64,000 nt of DNA from CAVTSA01 sp963737225 (GCA_963737225.1 CAVTSA010000017.1:672071-736070); one strand, 5' to 3'. Positions 48,765 to 58,233 are shown, counted from the stretch's first letter. The notes: generated from the letters alone by a model not told the origin. Numbers and translations are program-made.

Positions 48765-51386
48765 CTAGCCAACCGCGGCGCGGCTCGGGTACCATCGCGC
48801 GGCTTCGGCCAGGTCGACGGCCTCGTCCAGCGCGCCGCGAATGGCCCGGGCCAGCGGCTCCGCCTCGATCGACAGTCCGGCGTGCGTGCTCGGAACGACC
48901 ACCGTATCCAGCTCCCCGGTGACGAGCTTGGACCAGTCGAGGTCCCAGTCTCTGCTCCGCAAACGGGCGTACTCGGAGCTCCGCAACAGCAGCGCGTCGC
49001 CGCGAACCGTGCCACCGATGTAGGACCTGTGCGCGGCGGCATGGACGGAACGCAACCTCGCGATCCTCCTCGCCGTGCCTCCTCGCCGGCTGAGCCGTCC
49101 TACCAGCACCCGGTCGGCGGCGACTCTCAACTGCCAGCGAAGCGCGTCGACCAGCCTGCCCTCCCGCCAGAAATCGGCTACCCGGCCGGCGAGGTAGCGG
49201 TAGGGGTTGATCGCCGGCGCCACGATGCCGGGCGGGGAAGAATCGACCAGCACGAGGAGGCCCACGTCCTCGCCCCGGTGTTGCAGCTGCCTGGCCATCT
49301 CGAAGGCGACCCAGCTGCCGGCACAGTGCCCACCTATCCAGTACGGACCCCTCGGCTGCACCTGCTTCATCTCTTCGATGTAGTGGGCCGCCATCTCTTC
49401 GACAGAGGTGTGGAACGGCTGGTCGGATTCCATCCCCTGCGGCTGGAGGATGTAGAGCGGCTGGTCGGGTCCGAGGTGCCGGCCCAGCTGACAGAAACTG
49501 AGGGCCGAGATCAGGAAGGGCGATACATAGAAGAACGGGCTGCGTTCACCGCCGGTCTGGACCGGTACCAAAGACGTCCAGGCTCGCCGTTCACCCTCGG
49601 GCTGGGGTCCCTGGTCCGCCACGCCTGGGCGCAGCGCCTGCAGCGCCGTTGCCAGGCGAGCGATCGTGGGCGCTCGGAAAAGAACCGACAGCGGCGGGTG
49701 ATGGCCGGTCAGGGCCTCGACCTCGGCGAACATGCGGGTGGCGAGGAGGGAGTGTCCGCCGAGGTCGAAGAAGTCGTCGTCGCGGCCGACGCCGGGGGTT
49801 CCGAGGACGTCCTCCCAGATCCGCGCAAGCTGGCTCTCCAGCCCCGGCCGGGGTGCCTCGCCGGTGCCCGTCGGCGTGCTGTCGGGAGCCGGCAGCTGGG
49901 CGCGATCGATCTTGTTGTTGGGTGTCGAGGGGAAGGCCGCCAGCGCCACGTACGCGCTCGGCACCATGTAGTCCGGGAGCGTGGCTCGTAGGTGGCTGCG
50001 GAGCTCCTCGGCGACGGCGGCGACGCTGGGCTCGGTGAGGGTGTAGTAGGCGGCCAGGCGGGTGTCGCCGGGAGCGTGCTGATACGCGGTCACCACCGCC
50101 TGCGCGATCGCCGGGTGTCGAGCCAGCACCGACTCGATCTCACCGGGTTCGATGCGGTGTCCGCGGACCTTCACCTGCTGGTCGATGCGCCCGAGGAACT
50201 CGAGATCCCCACTCCGGGTGCGCCGCACCAGGTCGCCGGTGCGGTACATGCGGGCTCCCGGCTCCGAGCCGAAGGGGTCGGCGACGAAGCGCTCGGCGGT
50301 CAGCTCCGGCCGGCCCAGGTAGCCCCGTGCCACCCCTCTGCCGCCGATCACCAGCTCGCCCGGCACCCCGATGGGCAGCAGCTGGAGGTTGGCGTCGAGC
50401 ACGTAGAGGCGGTTGTTGGCCACCGGCGCACCGATCGGTACCGGACCCTCTCCTACCCTCACCTCCTCGACCGCCGACCAGATCGTGGTCTCGGTCGGGC
50501 CGTACATGTTCCACACCGACCCGCAACCCGCAAGGAGCTGGTCGGCGAGCTCCCGGGTCATGGCTTCCCCGCCACAGAGGGCTTTGAGACGCCGGTCCCC
50601 GCGCCATCCCGCCTCGATCAGCAACCACCACCTCGACGGTGTCGATTGCATGATCGTCGCCCCCGACTCGGCGAGGACGGCGGCCAGCGCGGACCCGTCG
50701 GTCGCCGTCTCGCTGTCGACGATCACCACCTCGGCGCCGACCACCAGCGGCACCAGCAGCTCGAGCAGGGAGATGTCGAACGAGAGCGTGGTGACCGAGA
50801 GCAGCACGTCGGAGGACCTCACTCCCGGTCGTTCGACCATCGCCTGCACCAGGTTGGCCAGGTTGCGGTGCTCGACCTGCACTCCCTTCGGCCGCCCGGT
50901 GGACCCCGACGTGTAGATCACATAGGCCACCTCCTCGCCGGCCGCCACCAGCTCCAGCTCGCCCGACGACTGCCTGCCGATACGCTCGGCGTCGCGGTCG
51001 ATGCAGACATACTCGACCCCCGCCGCCAGCTCACCACCGGCGAGCAGCTGGGAGTCGGTTACCACCACCTTCGCCTTCGAGTCGGTGACCATGAACCGGA
51101 TGCGCTCGCCGGGAAACCCGGGGTCCAGCGGCAGCAGCGCACCGCCCGACCTGAGCGTCGCCAGCACCGCCACCAGCATCTCCACCGACCGCTCCATCCA
51201 CACCCCGACCAGCACCCCGGGTCCCACACCCGACGCCCTCAGGTGCCGGGCGAGCCGGTTCGCGCGCGCATCCAGCTCGGCGTAGCTCAGCGACTGGTTG
51301 CCGAAGCGGACCGCCGCCGCGTCCGGAGTCGACGCCACCTGGTCCCGGATCGCCGCCACCACCGAGGACGGCGCCCTGCCCCGCAC
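48765..51386 (-). CDS. NRPS, third segment: second A domain, T domain and thioesterase
   Basis: From GTG 51386 (873 residues) the frame holds an adenylation domain (YTSGSTGRPKG, MYGPTETTIW, YRTGDLVRR, NNKIDR), a carrier domain with the phosphopantetheine Ser in DLGGHSLLA, and a type I thioesterase with LQPQGMES and IGGHCAGSW. The thioesterase nucleophile position is Cys, not Ser; the later THAG supplies His. By alignment with GrsA the A-domain pocket reads D-I-L-Q-L-G-M-I-W-K, close to the glycine code. The segment is continuous with the second one except for an extra GC at 51383-51384, absent from the otherwise identical copy near 54.55 kb. Confidence 0.85.
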   Translation of the reverse strand: MRGRAPSSVVAAIRDQVASTPDAAAVRFGNQSLSYAELDARANRLARHLRASGVGPGVLVGVWMERSVEMLVAVLATLRSGGALLPLDPGFPGERIRFMVTDSKAKVVVTDSQLLAGGELAAGVEYVCIDRDAERIGRQSSGELELVAAGEEVAYVIYTSGSTGRPKGVQVEHRNLANLVQAMVERPGVRSSDVLLSVTTLSFDISLLELLVPLVVGAEVVIVDSETATDGSALAAVLAESGATIMQSTPSRWWLLIEAGWRGDRRLKALCGGEAMTRELADQLLAGCGSVWNMYGPTETTIWSAVEEVRVGEGPVPIGAPVANNRLYVLDANLQLLPIGVPGELVIGGRGVARGYLGRPELTAERFVADPFGSEPGARMYRTGDLVRRTRSGDLEFLGRIDQQVKVRGHRIEPGEIESVLARHPAIAQAVVTAYQHAPGDTRLAAYYTLTEPSVAAVAEELRSHLRATLPDYMVPSAYVALAAFPSTPNNKIDRAQLPAPDSTPTGTGEAPRPGLESQLARIWEDVLGTPGVGRDDDFFDLGGHSLLATRMFAEVEALTGHHPPLSVLFRAPTIARLATALQALRPGVADQGPQPEGERRAWTSLVPVQTGGERSPFFYVSPFLISALSFCQLGRHLGPDQPLYILQPQGMESDQPFHTSVEEMAAHYIEEMKQVQPRGPYWIGGHCAGSWVAFEMARQLQHRGEDVGLLVLVDSSPPGIVAPAINPYRYLAGRVADFWREGRLVDALRWQLRVAADRVLVGRLSRRGGTARRIARLRSVHAAAHRSYIGGTVRGDALLLRSSEYARLRSRDWDLDWSKLVTGELDTVVVPSTHAGLSIEAEPLARAIRGALDEAVDLAEAARWYPSRAAVG

Positions 51387-51495
51387 TCGACACCCCCGGC
51401 CAGACCCGCCAGCTCCGACCGCTCTCCCTCGGTCAGCAGCTCCAGCTCCCCCACCCCACGACCCGCGTCCGACACCGCCCCCGTCAGGAGGGTCC
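49736..51495. repeat. 1.76-kb direct repeat, copy 1 (NRPS module 2)
   Basis: This stretch is almost identical to 52903-54660. I saw three substitutions (giving R/S and S/P changes and one silent change) and one 2-base insertion. It covers the carrier-domain start, the whole adenylation domain and the preceding linker. The boundaries are sharp on both sides, where the flanking C, T and TE sequences differ. Confidence 0.9.
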
Positions 51496-54400
51496 AGTAC
51501 TGGGAGAACAGCCCCTCGATGGTCGACGCGTCGTAGAGGTCGGTGTTGTACTCGGCGGTCGCGGTCTGAGTGGTCGTCCAGTCGACCGAAAGCGAGAGAT
51601 CGAACTGAGCGGCGGCCCGGCCGACGGTCAGGAACTCCGATCGCACTCCATCGAACTCGGGCAGGGTGAACGGGGCGTTGGTCACGTTGAACAGGACCTG
51701 GAAGAGAGGCGATCGGCTGGGGTCCCTGACCGGGCGCAGCTCTTCGACGAGGCGCTCGAACGGGACGTCCTGGTGCGCGAAGGCCTCGAGCGAGGTGTGT
51801 CGCACCCGGCCCACCAGCTCGCGGAACGAGGGATCGCCGGAGAGATCGATCCGGATGGCAATGGTATTGACGAACGACGCGATCAGATCCTCGCTGTGCA
51901 GCCAGTTGCGGTTGGCGACGGGGACGCCGAGCACGATGTCGTCGGCGCCCGTGTACCGGTGCAGCAGGGTGGCGAAGGCCGCGAGCATCACCATGAACGG
52001 TGACGCCCGCTCCTCGCGGCAGAGTCGGGAAATCGCGTGGGCAAGCCCGCGCGGGAAGGCGCTGGTGAGAGTCGCTCCCCGGTCCGTCTGCACGGCCGGC
52101 CGCGCACGATCCGGGGGGATCTCCGTCACGGGAAGGGCTGTCAGCTGCTGCTTCCAGTACTCGAGCTGCGCGGCTGTCGAACCCTCCGAGACCCACCGAC
52201 GATGCCAGCGCACGAAGTCGAGGTGCTCCATGCCGAGGCTGGGGAGGTCGGGCGAGCGATCGTCGACGTCGGCCTGGTACAAGGCGCTCAGGTCGCGGGC
52301 CAGAACGCCGAACGACCAGTTGTCGGAGATGATGTGGTGCAGGCAGACGGCCAGCACGTACTCGTCCTCGTCCAGCCGGTACAGCTCGAACCGGAAAAGG
52401 GGCGGGCTGGTCAGATCGAACGGCTTGCTCCCCATCCTCCGGATCGCGCGTTCAGCCTTGAGGACCCGGTCCTCGGGTGGCTCGGAGCGGTAGTCCACAA
52501 CGGGCAGGTGCACCGTGAGCTCAGGGATCACCACCTGCTCTGGCGTGCCCTCTCGAGCCACGAACGCGGTACGCAGCGGCGCGTGCCGCGCGACCAGCTG
52601 GTTGATCGCCCGTTCGAGAAGGGCCGGGCGCAGCCGGCCCGGCACCTTTACGGCGCCGTACATGTTGTAGGAGGACCCGTCCGGTCGCAGCTGGTGGAGG
52701 AACCACATCCTCTCCTGCGAGAAGGAGAGCGGGCTTCGCGGCCGGCCCTCCGTGCGCGCATCCGTCATCGATGCCGAGGGCGACGACGCGGCGGTTGCCG
52801 ATGCCGCGACCACCTCGGCCAGGGCACGCACCGTCGGATGATTGAAGACGGCGGCGACGGACACCTCGACACCGCGCTGCTCCCGGATCCGGGAGACGAT
52901 CTGGGTGGCGAGGAGGGAGTGTCCGCCGAGGTCGAAGAAGTCGTCGTCGCGGCCGACGCCGGGGGTTCCGAGGACGTCCTCCCAGATCCGCGCAAGCTGG
53001 CTCTCCAGCCCCGGCCGGGGTGCCTCGCCGGTGCCCGTCGGCGTGCTGTCGGGAGCCGGCAGCTGGGCGCGATCGATCTTGTTGTTGGGTGTCGAGGGGA
53101 AGGCCGCCAGCGCCACGTACGCGCTCGGCACCATGTAGTCCGGGAGCGTGGCTCGTAGGTGGCTGCGGAGCTCCTCGGCGACGGCGGCGACGCTGGGCTC
53201 GGTGAGGGTGTAGTAGGCGGCCAGGCGGGTGTCGCCGGGAGCGTGCTGATACGCGGTCACCACCGCCTGCGCGATCGCCGGGTGTCGAGCCAGCACCGAC
53301 TCGATCTCACCGGGTTCGATGCGGTGTCCGCGGACCTTCACCTGCTGGTCGATGCGCCCGAGGAACTCGAGATCCCCACTCCGGGTGCGCCGCACCAGGT
53401 CGCCGGTACGGTACATGCGGGCTCCCGGCTCCGAGCCGAAGGGGTCGGCGACGAAGCGCTCGGCGGTCAGCTCCGGCCGGCCCAGGTAGCCCCGTGCCAC
53501 CCCTCTGCCGCCGATCACCAGCTCGCCCGGCACCCCGATGGGCAGCAGCTGGAGGTTGGCGTCGAGCACGTAGAGGCGGTTGTTGGCCACCGGCGCACCG
53601 ATCGGTACCGGACCCTCTCCTACCCTCACCTCCTCGACCGCCGACCAGATCGTGGTCTCGGTCGGGCCGTACATGTTCCACACCGACCCGCAACCCGCAA
53701 GGAGCTGGTCGGCGAGCTCCCGGGTCATGGCTTCCCCGCCACAGAGGGCTTTGAGACGCCGGTCCCCGCGCCATCCCGCCTCGATCAGCAACCACCACCT
53801 CGACGGTGTCGATTGCATGATCGTCGCCCCCGACTCGGCGAGGACGGCGGCCAGCGCGGACCCGTCGGTCGCCGTCTCGCTGTCGACGATCACCACCTCG
53901 GCGCCGACCACCAGCGGCACCAGCAGCTCGAGCAGGGAGATGTCGAACGAGAGCGTGGTGACCGAGAGCAGCACGTCGGAGGAACTCACTCCCGGTCGTT
54001 CGACCATCGCCTGCACCAGGTTGGCCAGGTTGCGGTGCTCGACCTGCACTCCCTTCGGCCGCCCGGTGGACCCCGACGTGTAGATCACATAGGCCACCTC
54101 CTCGCCGGCCGCCACCAGCTCCAGCTCGCCCGACGGCTGCCTGCCGATACGCTCGGCGTCGCGGTCGATGCAGACATACTCGACCCCCGCCGCCAGCTCA
54201 CCACCGGCGAGCAGCTGGGAGTCGGTTACCACCACCTTCGCCTTCGAGTCGGTGACCATGAACCGGATGCGCTCGCCGGGAAACCCGGGGTCCAGCGGCA
54301 GCAGCGCACCGCCCGACCTGAGCGTCGCCAGCACCGCCACCAGCATCTCCACCGACCGCTCCATCCACACCCCGACCAGCACCCCGGGTCCCACACCCGA

Positions 54401-54910
54401 CGCCCTCAGGTGCCGGGCGAGCCGGTTCGCGCGCGCATCCAGCTCGGCGTAGCTCAGCGACTGGTTGCCGAAGCGGACCGCCGCCGCGTCCGGAGTCGAC
54501 GCCACCTGGTCCCGGATCGCCGCCACCACCGAGGACGGCGCCCTGCCCCACTCGACACCCCCGGCCAGACCCGCCAGCTCCGACCGCTCTCCCTCGGTCA
54601 GCAGCTCCAGCTCCCCCACCCCACGACCCGCGTCCGACACCGCCCCCGTCAGGAGGGTCCGGAGGTGAGCATTCATCCGGGCGATGGTCTCGGGCGTGAA
54701 CAGCTCGGCCTTGTAGTCGATCGTGAGATGGAGCTGCTGTCCGATCTCGCCCGCCCGGAGCAGGATCTCGCTCGGAGCAGGACGTTCTTCCAGGGGAACG
54801 GAGATGACCCGCAGGTCGTGAAGCGCGGACTGGATGCCCTCGGCCGCGCCGGCTCCGGAGACCGAGAGCGCGGGATCGATCACGCTCGTCGTCCGGTCCC
54901 AGGAGAACAT
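51287..54910 (-). CDS. NRPS, second segment: first A domain, T domain and second C domain
   Basis: In this frame come the end of the first condensation domain, an adenylation domain (about residues 125-620) nearly identical to the second one, a carrier domain with LGGHSLLATQIV, and a full condensation domain (SPLSFSQERMWFLHQL, catalytic HHIISDNWS). The pocket residues again read D-I-L-Q-L-G-M-I-W-K, predicting glycine. The true upstream continuation is in a different frame (next entry). The last 25 or so residues after AGGVE are out of frame through the 2-base insertion at 51383-51384. ATG 54910 is internal, not the biological start. Confidence 0.85.
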   Translation of the reverse strand: MFSWDRTTSVIDPALSVSGAGAAEGIQSALHDLRVISVPLEERPAPSEILLRAGEIGQQLHLTIDYKAELFTPETIARMNAHLRTLLTGAVSDAGRGVGELELLTEGERSELAGLAGGVEWGRAPSSVVAAIRDQVASTPDAAAVRFGNQSLSYAELDARANRLARHLRASGVGPGVLVGVWMERSVEMLVAVLATLRSGGALLPLDPGFPGERIRFMVTDSKAKVVVTDSQLLAGGELAAGVEYVCIDRDAERIGRQPSGELELVAAGEEVAYVIYTSGSTGRPKGVQVEHRNLANLVQAMVERPGVSSSDVLLSVTTLSFDISLLELLVPLVVGAEVVIVDSETATDGSALAAVLAESGATIMQSTPSRWWLLIEAGWRGDRRLKALCGGEAMTRELADQLLAGCGSVWNMYGPTETTIWSAVEEVRVGEGPVPIGAPVANNRLYVLDANLQLLPIGVPGELVIGGRGVARGYLGRPELTAERFVADPFGSEPGARMYRTGDLVRRTRSGDLEFLGRIDQQVKVRGHRIEPGEIESVLARHPAIAQAVVTAYQHAPGDTRLAAYYTLTEPSVAAVAEELRSHLRATLPDYMVPSAYVALAAFPSTPNNKIDRAQLPAPDSTPTGTGEAPRPGLESQLARIWEDVLGTPGVGRDDDFFDLGGHSLLATQIVSRIREQRGVEVSVAAVFNHPTVRALAEVVAASATAASSPSASMTDARTEGRPRSPLSFSQERMWFLHQLRPDGSSYNMYGAVKVPGRLRPALLERAINQLVARHAPLRTAFVAREGTPEQVVIPELTVHLPVVDYRSEPPEDRVLKAERAIRRMGSKPFDLTSPPLFRFELYRLDEDEYVLAVCLHHIISDNWSFGVLARDLSALYQADVDDRSPDLPSLGMEHLDFVRWHRRWVSEGSTAAQLEYWKQQLTALPVTEIPPDRARPAVQTDRGATLTSAFPRGLAHAISRLCREERASPFMVMLAAFATLLHRYTGADDIVLGVPVANRNWLHSEDLIASFVNTIAIRIDLSGDPSFRELVGRVRHTSLEAFAHQDVPFERLVEELRPVRDPSRSPLFQVLFNVTNAPFTLPEFDGVRSEFLTVGRAAAQFDLSLSVDWTTTQTATAEYNTDLYDASTIEGLFSQYWTLLTGAVSDAGRGVGELELLTEGERSELAGLAGGVECGAGRRPRWWRRSGTRWRRLRTRRRSASATSR
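52903..54660. repeat. 1.76-kb direct repeat, copy 2 (NRPS module 1)
   Basis: Second copy of the module-sized repeat, offset 3,167 bases from copy 1. Near-identity over 1.7 kb indicates very recent duplication, gene conversion between modules, or an assembly artefact. Both copies encode the same predicted specificity. Confidence 0.9.
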
Positions 54911-54944
54911 GACCGAGAAGTAGGGTCGGTCGGGACGCTCCGCG

Positions 54945-56015
54945 CCCGAGCCCGAGCTCCTCGGCGATCTTCGGAAACGGATACGACGTGTGCGACGAGC
55001 GGGCGTTCATGCTGCTGTGGACGCGATCGACCACCGTGGAGAAGGACGGGCTGTCCGAGAGGTCGACTCGGAGGCCGACGGAGTTCATGAAGAAGCCCAC
55101 CGTGCGTGCCTGTCGCGCCGAACGATTCGCCGCGACGGTGCCGATGACCAGATCCCCCTCCGCGGTGTAGCGGTGGAGAAGGGTCAGGAAACCCGCCAGC
55201 ACCACCTCGTGCAAGGTGGCCGACCGCGCGGCGGCGAGACGTTTCAGGGCGGACGTCGTCTCGGCGTCCAGCGCGAGCGAGCTCTCCCGACCGCGGTCGG
55301 TCTCCGGCGCGTTTGGAAGGTCGGGCGGCAGGCGCACCGCGGGCGGCGCACCGTCCAGGTACTCGCGCCAGAAGGCCAGGTGGCGCTGACCCTCCTCGCC
55401 CGAGACCATGACACGCTCGCGCTCCACAAAGTCCTCGTATCCCGACTTCAGCTCCCTGAGCCCCGCGCTCTCTCCTGTCACCACGGCCTGGTAGAGGCTG
55501 GTCATCTCGTGGAGCATGAGGGCGCTCGACCAGAAGTCGTTCAGCAGGTGATGGGTGCAGACCAGCCAGACGTGGTTCGCCGGGGACCGTGACAGCAGCA
55601 GGAACCTCACCAGGGGCCCGGTGTGGAGATCGAAGGGACGCTCGGCTTCAGCGGCCACAAGCGCCGAGACCTTGGCGTCGCTCCAGGCTTCGGCCGGCTC
55701 GACGCGGAAGCTCACCGGCTGATAGTCGTGCACGGTCTGGATCGGGAGCCCGTCGCTCTCTTTGAACGTCGTCCGCAACATCGGATGGCGGTCCACCAAA
55801 AGTTGCGCTGCTCTCACAAACGCGGGCACGTCCAGCTCACTGAGAATGTTCAGCGCAAACACCAGATGGTTCGCGACGGTCTCAGGATGGAGGCGCTCAA
55901 AAACCCAGAGCGATCGCTGCCCGTACGAGAGCGGGAAGGACCGACCTGCGCGGTCCTCCCCCCGGGCGTCGGGGTGCTGCACCATCGTCACTGGCGCGCT
56001 CTCGCTGTCGTTCAC
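54945..56015 (-). CDS. NRPS, first segment: starter condensation domain
   Basis: From GTG 56015 the protein begins with a condensation domain: FPLSYGQRSLWVFERLHPE and catalytic HHLLNDFWS (about residues 155-163), with TVGFFMNSVGLRVDLSD further on. A condensation domain at the very N-terminus is the arrangement of starter modules that join an acyl group to the first amino acid. Near 54945-54953 an extra G (minus-strand sense) in a GGG run breaks the frame; the sequence continues in the second segment as RPYFSVMFSWDRTTSV. The weak CAGGG upstream of the GTG is the only ribosome-site candidate. Confidence 0.8.
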
Positions 56016-56479
56016 GAGCCCTGAATTCCGGCGGGCCGTTTTTCAGACGCGAGATCCGTTGCGGAGAGGGAGATGGAATGGGAGCCGCGGCGCGGGCGCG
56101 CGAGAGCCTCGTCGAGGCGAGGCCGTCCTCTGTGGACGACGACCTGTCCTTCCGCGTGAGACGCCAGACGAAGGAAACCGCATTCCCATGCCATCATCGT
56201 CATCGTGCAGCATCGATCTACGGGCTGACAAGGGTCGGCTGCCACGGATCACGAACGGACATGTCCCGGCGCGGCTGGGACTTGAAAGGGGCGCGGTACC
56301 CATCCTGGCTGGGCTTCAACTGACCCGGCCGCTCTCGTCCCCTCAGGACGAGGGAGGCGGTTGGCTCATTTGCAACGATTGGCGAGGAGGGCCGCCGTTA
56401 CAGGGAGCCGAGCGCTGAGTCATCATCGGGACGGCTCATGCAAGCCCTCGTGGTCCCTTCGGAGTCTTCGCTCGCCGCA
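56016..56479. other. Upstream region of the NRPS gene, no gene recognised
   Basis: This 464-base stretch holds only short frames without ribosome sites or protein-like composition. It must contain the NRPS promoter (minus strand) and the end of the SSB transcript. I see no convincing -35/-10 pair, repeat or hairpin in it. Confidence 0.4.
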
Positions 56480-56851
56480 TCACTGCGGTGCTGTGGGAGA
56501 GGTTCCACCGCTCGTCGCTTCCGACCGCGCGCCCAGCATCAGGAAGGCCTCTGCGACGACCTCGCTGGTGTAACGCTTCTGCCCGTCCTGGCCCTCCCAG
56601 CTCCGATGGTGGAGGCGGCCGTCGACATGGACCAGGCGCCCCTTTTGCAGGTAGGTCGCGGCCGTCTCCGCCTGCTTGCCGAAGAGGACCACGGTGTGGA
56701 AGTCCGTGGTCTCCCTGCGGGCGCCTGCCTCGTCCACGCCCACGTAGGTGTTGGTCGCGAGGCGGAAGGTGGTCTTGCGGGTCCCCGTCTGCGTCACCCG
56801 AGTCTCGGGGTCGCTGGCCAGGTGGCCGATGAGGATGATCCGGTTGTACAC
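56480..56851 (-). CDS. ssb: Single-stranded DNA-binding protein (accessory type)
   Basis: A 123-residue SSB: YNRIILIGHLASDPETRVTQTGTRKTTFRLATN is the classic OB-fold start, followed by TDFHTVVLFGKQAETAATYLQKGRLVHVDGRL. The acidic C-terminal tip (DDDIPF-like) of chromosomal SSBs is missing; it ends SGGTSPTAPQ. Absence of rpsF/rpsR neighbours also marks it as an accessory, plasmid- or conjugation-type SSB. AAGGAG stands 7 bases before GTG 56851. It follows the VirB6-like gene in the same direction after 29 bases. Confidence 0.92.
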   Translation of the reverse strand: MYNRIILIGHLASDPETRVTQTGTRKTTFRLATNTYVGVDEAGARRETTDFHTVVLFGKQAETAATYLQKGRLVHVDGRLHHRSWEGQDGQKRYTSEVVAEAFLMLGARSEATSGGTSPTAPQ

Positions 56852-56880
56852 GGCAGGACTCCTTGTCGAGATCGCCGGCG

Positions 56881-57741
56881 CTACTTGAACGCCAGCTTGA
56901 GGTACCTCTTGCCCTTCATCCGCGCCGTACTCATGGCCCGCCGCCCGATCGAGGACGTGGCGTGGAGCGCACCCGGGATCCGGAAGCAGATGAGGACGGT
57001 GGCCAGGGCGAAGAGGTGGCCGACGGGCAGGGACATGTAGGCGTCGAGGCTGAGCCCGAGCGCCAGCACCAGCAGCTGCAGAGGCTGGGAGAACAGTGCC
57101 GAGACGAAGAGCGCGGCCCAGCTGTGCGACCAGTGCTGCGTTTCGGGGAGCACGAACAGCAGGGCGGCGAGCGGCGAGAGGACGGTCAGCAGCACCAGCA
57201 GCGCAAACCGGAGGATGTAGGAGATCCCGAGCAGGACGTAGGACACGATCAGCGCCGCCGCGACCAGCGAGCCCACGCTCGGGACCCCCACGTCGGCCGT
57301 CAGCTCGTGCCCGACGAAGGCCTGTGCCGAGAGCTCGGTGACGTTGACGATGGCGTGGCAGATCGCGTTGTCGGCGTCGATCGCGAGCTGGACCAGAGGC
57401 AGGCAAGTGTTGATCAAGAGGGCGGACAGCGCGAGACGAGGAATCACCCGCCGGAGGCTGATCCGGCTCCGGCTGGTGCTGCTCTGCCCCCCACCCCAAA
57501 TCTCCTTGTAGCAACTCCAGATCACGGCCGCCGTCAGACCGGCGTCGCCAAGCGCCTGGGTCAGCGGGACCAGGTGCTGAATCACCGCCATCTGGGTCAG
57601 CGGCGTCTGGGTGTTGGTGGGGTCGGCGGTGATCAGAACGAAGGAGCCGAACATCCAGATCGCGTCGTTGGCGAGCCCGCCCACCCACGCGAGGACGGTT
57701 CCGAACAGCGACGAGAGCAGCTGGTTGACCAGGTCACCCAC
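56881..57741 (-). CDS. TrbL/VirB6-like membrane protein
   Basis: A 286-residue protein with five to six membrane helices: WVGGLANDAIWMFGSFVLI, LTAAVIWSCYKEIWG, LALSALLINTCLPLVQLAI, LVAAALIVSYVLLGISYILRFALLVLLTVLSPLAALLFV and PLQLLVLALGLSLDA. The long hydrophobic pair ending SPLAALLFVLPETQHW followed by a C-terminal basic tail is typical of TrbL/VirB6 conjugation proteins. It is separate from the 12-21 kb operon by 35 kb and pairs with the SSB gene. Start GTG 57741. Confidence 0.7.
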   Translation of the reverse strand: MGDLVNQLLSSLFGTVLAWVGGLANDAIWMFGSFVLITADPTNTQTPLTQMAVIQHLVPLTQALGDAGLTAAVIWSCYKEIWGGGQSSTSRSRISLRRVIPRLALSALLINTCLPLVQLAIDADNAICHAIVNVTELSAQAFVGHELTADVGVPSVGSLVAAALIVSYVLLGISYILRFALLVLLTVLSPLAALLFVLPETQHWSHSWAALFVSALFSQPLQLLVLALGLSLDAYMSLPVGHLFALATVLICFRIPGALHATSSIGRRAMSTARMKGKRYLKLAFK

Positions 57742-58188
57742 GGCGACGCGGACCTCAGTGGGTTCCCAGGGAGCTGGTCAGGATCTGGACCAGGGTGCCC
57801 GCCATCTCGACGGTGATAGCTCTGGACTCACCCTCTTCGTGCCCCAAGTCTCAAAGGGGCGTGGACCGGCGGTGATCGTGAGCAACACTGGCGTCGGCTG
57901 CAGTCTCAGAGCGTTTCCTGGAGCCTGGACACGGTCCCACGGAGATGGATGCGCCGATCGGCGTCACGATTTCGTCGCATGTTCCCCGAACACTTGGCCC
58001 CAGGCCGAGCGACTCCACGCCCGGCGGCATCGGGCAACCGGCACTATCACCTAGAGTTATTGTGAATCGGCTCAGAACGCGTCAAGATTGGCCCAACTCG
58101 TCGAGCAACTGTGCACGAACTCGTGCGCGAACGGGACGATGCGAGACATAATCAGGACGGTAATCGGACCAATTTGAGTTCAAATCGG
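57742..58188. other. Spacer upstream of the VirB6-like/SSB pair
   Basis: No gene is recognised. On the minus strand a short frame reads MAGTLVQILTSSLGTH and stops just before the GTG of the VirB6-like gene; it could be a translational leader but has no clear ribosome site. The base composition falls from the window average toward 58.1 kb, as expected near a mobile-element boundary. Confidence 0.4.
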
Positions 58189-58233
58189 TGGCTCCGGAGC
58201 ACGGACTCGAACCGTGGCCCTTGCGGTTAACAG
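58189..58233 (-). other. 3' half of a tRNA-Asn, cut at the anticodon loop (attachment-site remnant)
   Basis: Minus strand: anticodon loop CTGTTAA (anticodon GTT, Asn), variable loop, a perfect 5-pair T arm (CACGG/CCGTG with loop TTCGAGT), acceptor strand CTCCGGA, discriminator G and encoded CCA. The sequence upstream does not form the anticodon stem, D arm or acceptor partner, so this is not a functional tRNA. Fragments running from the anticodon loop to CCA are what remains at one end of elements that integrate into tRNA genes. Confidence 0.75.

Noticed and set aside
53159..55090. 643-codon plus-strand frame opposite the NRPS
   Set aside because: Reverse-strand shadow of the adenylation and condensation domains; a twin exists opposite the other repeat copy.
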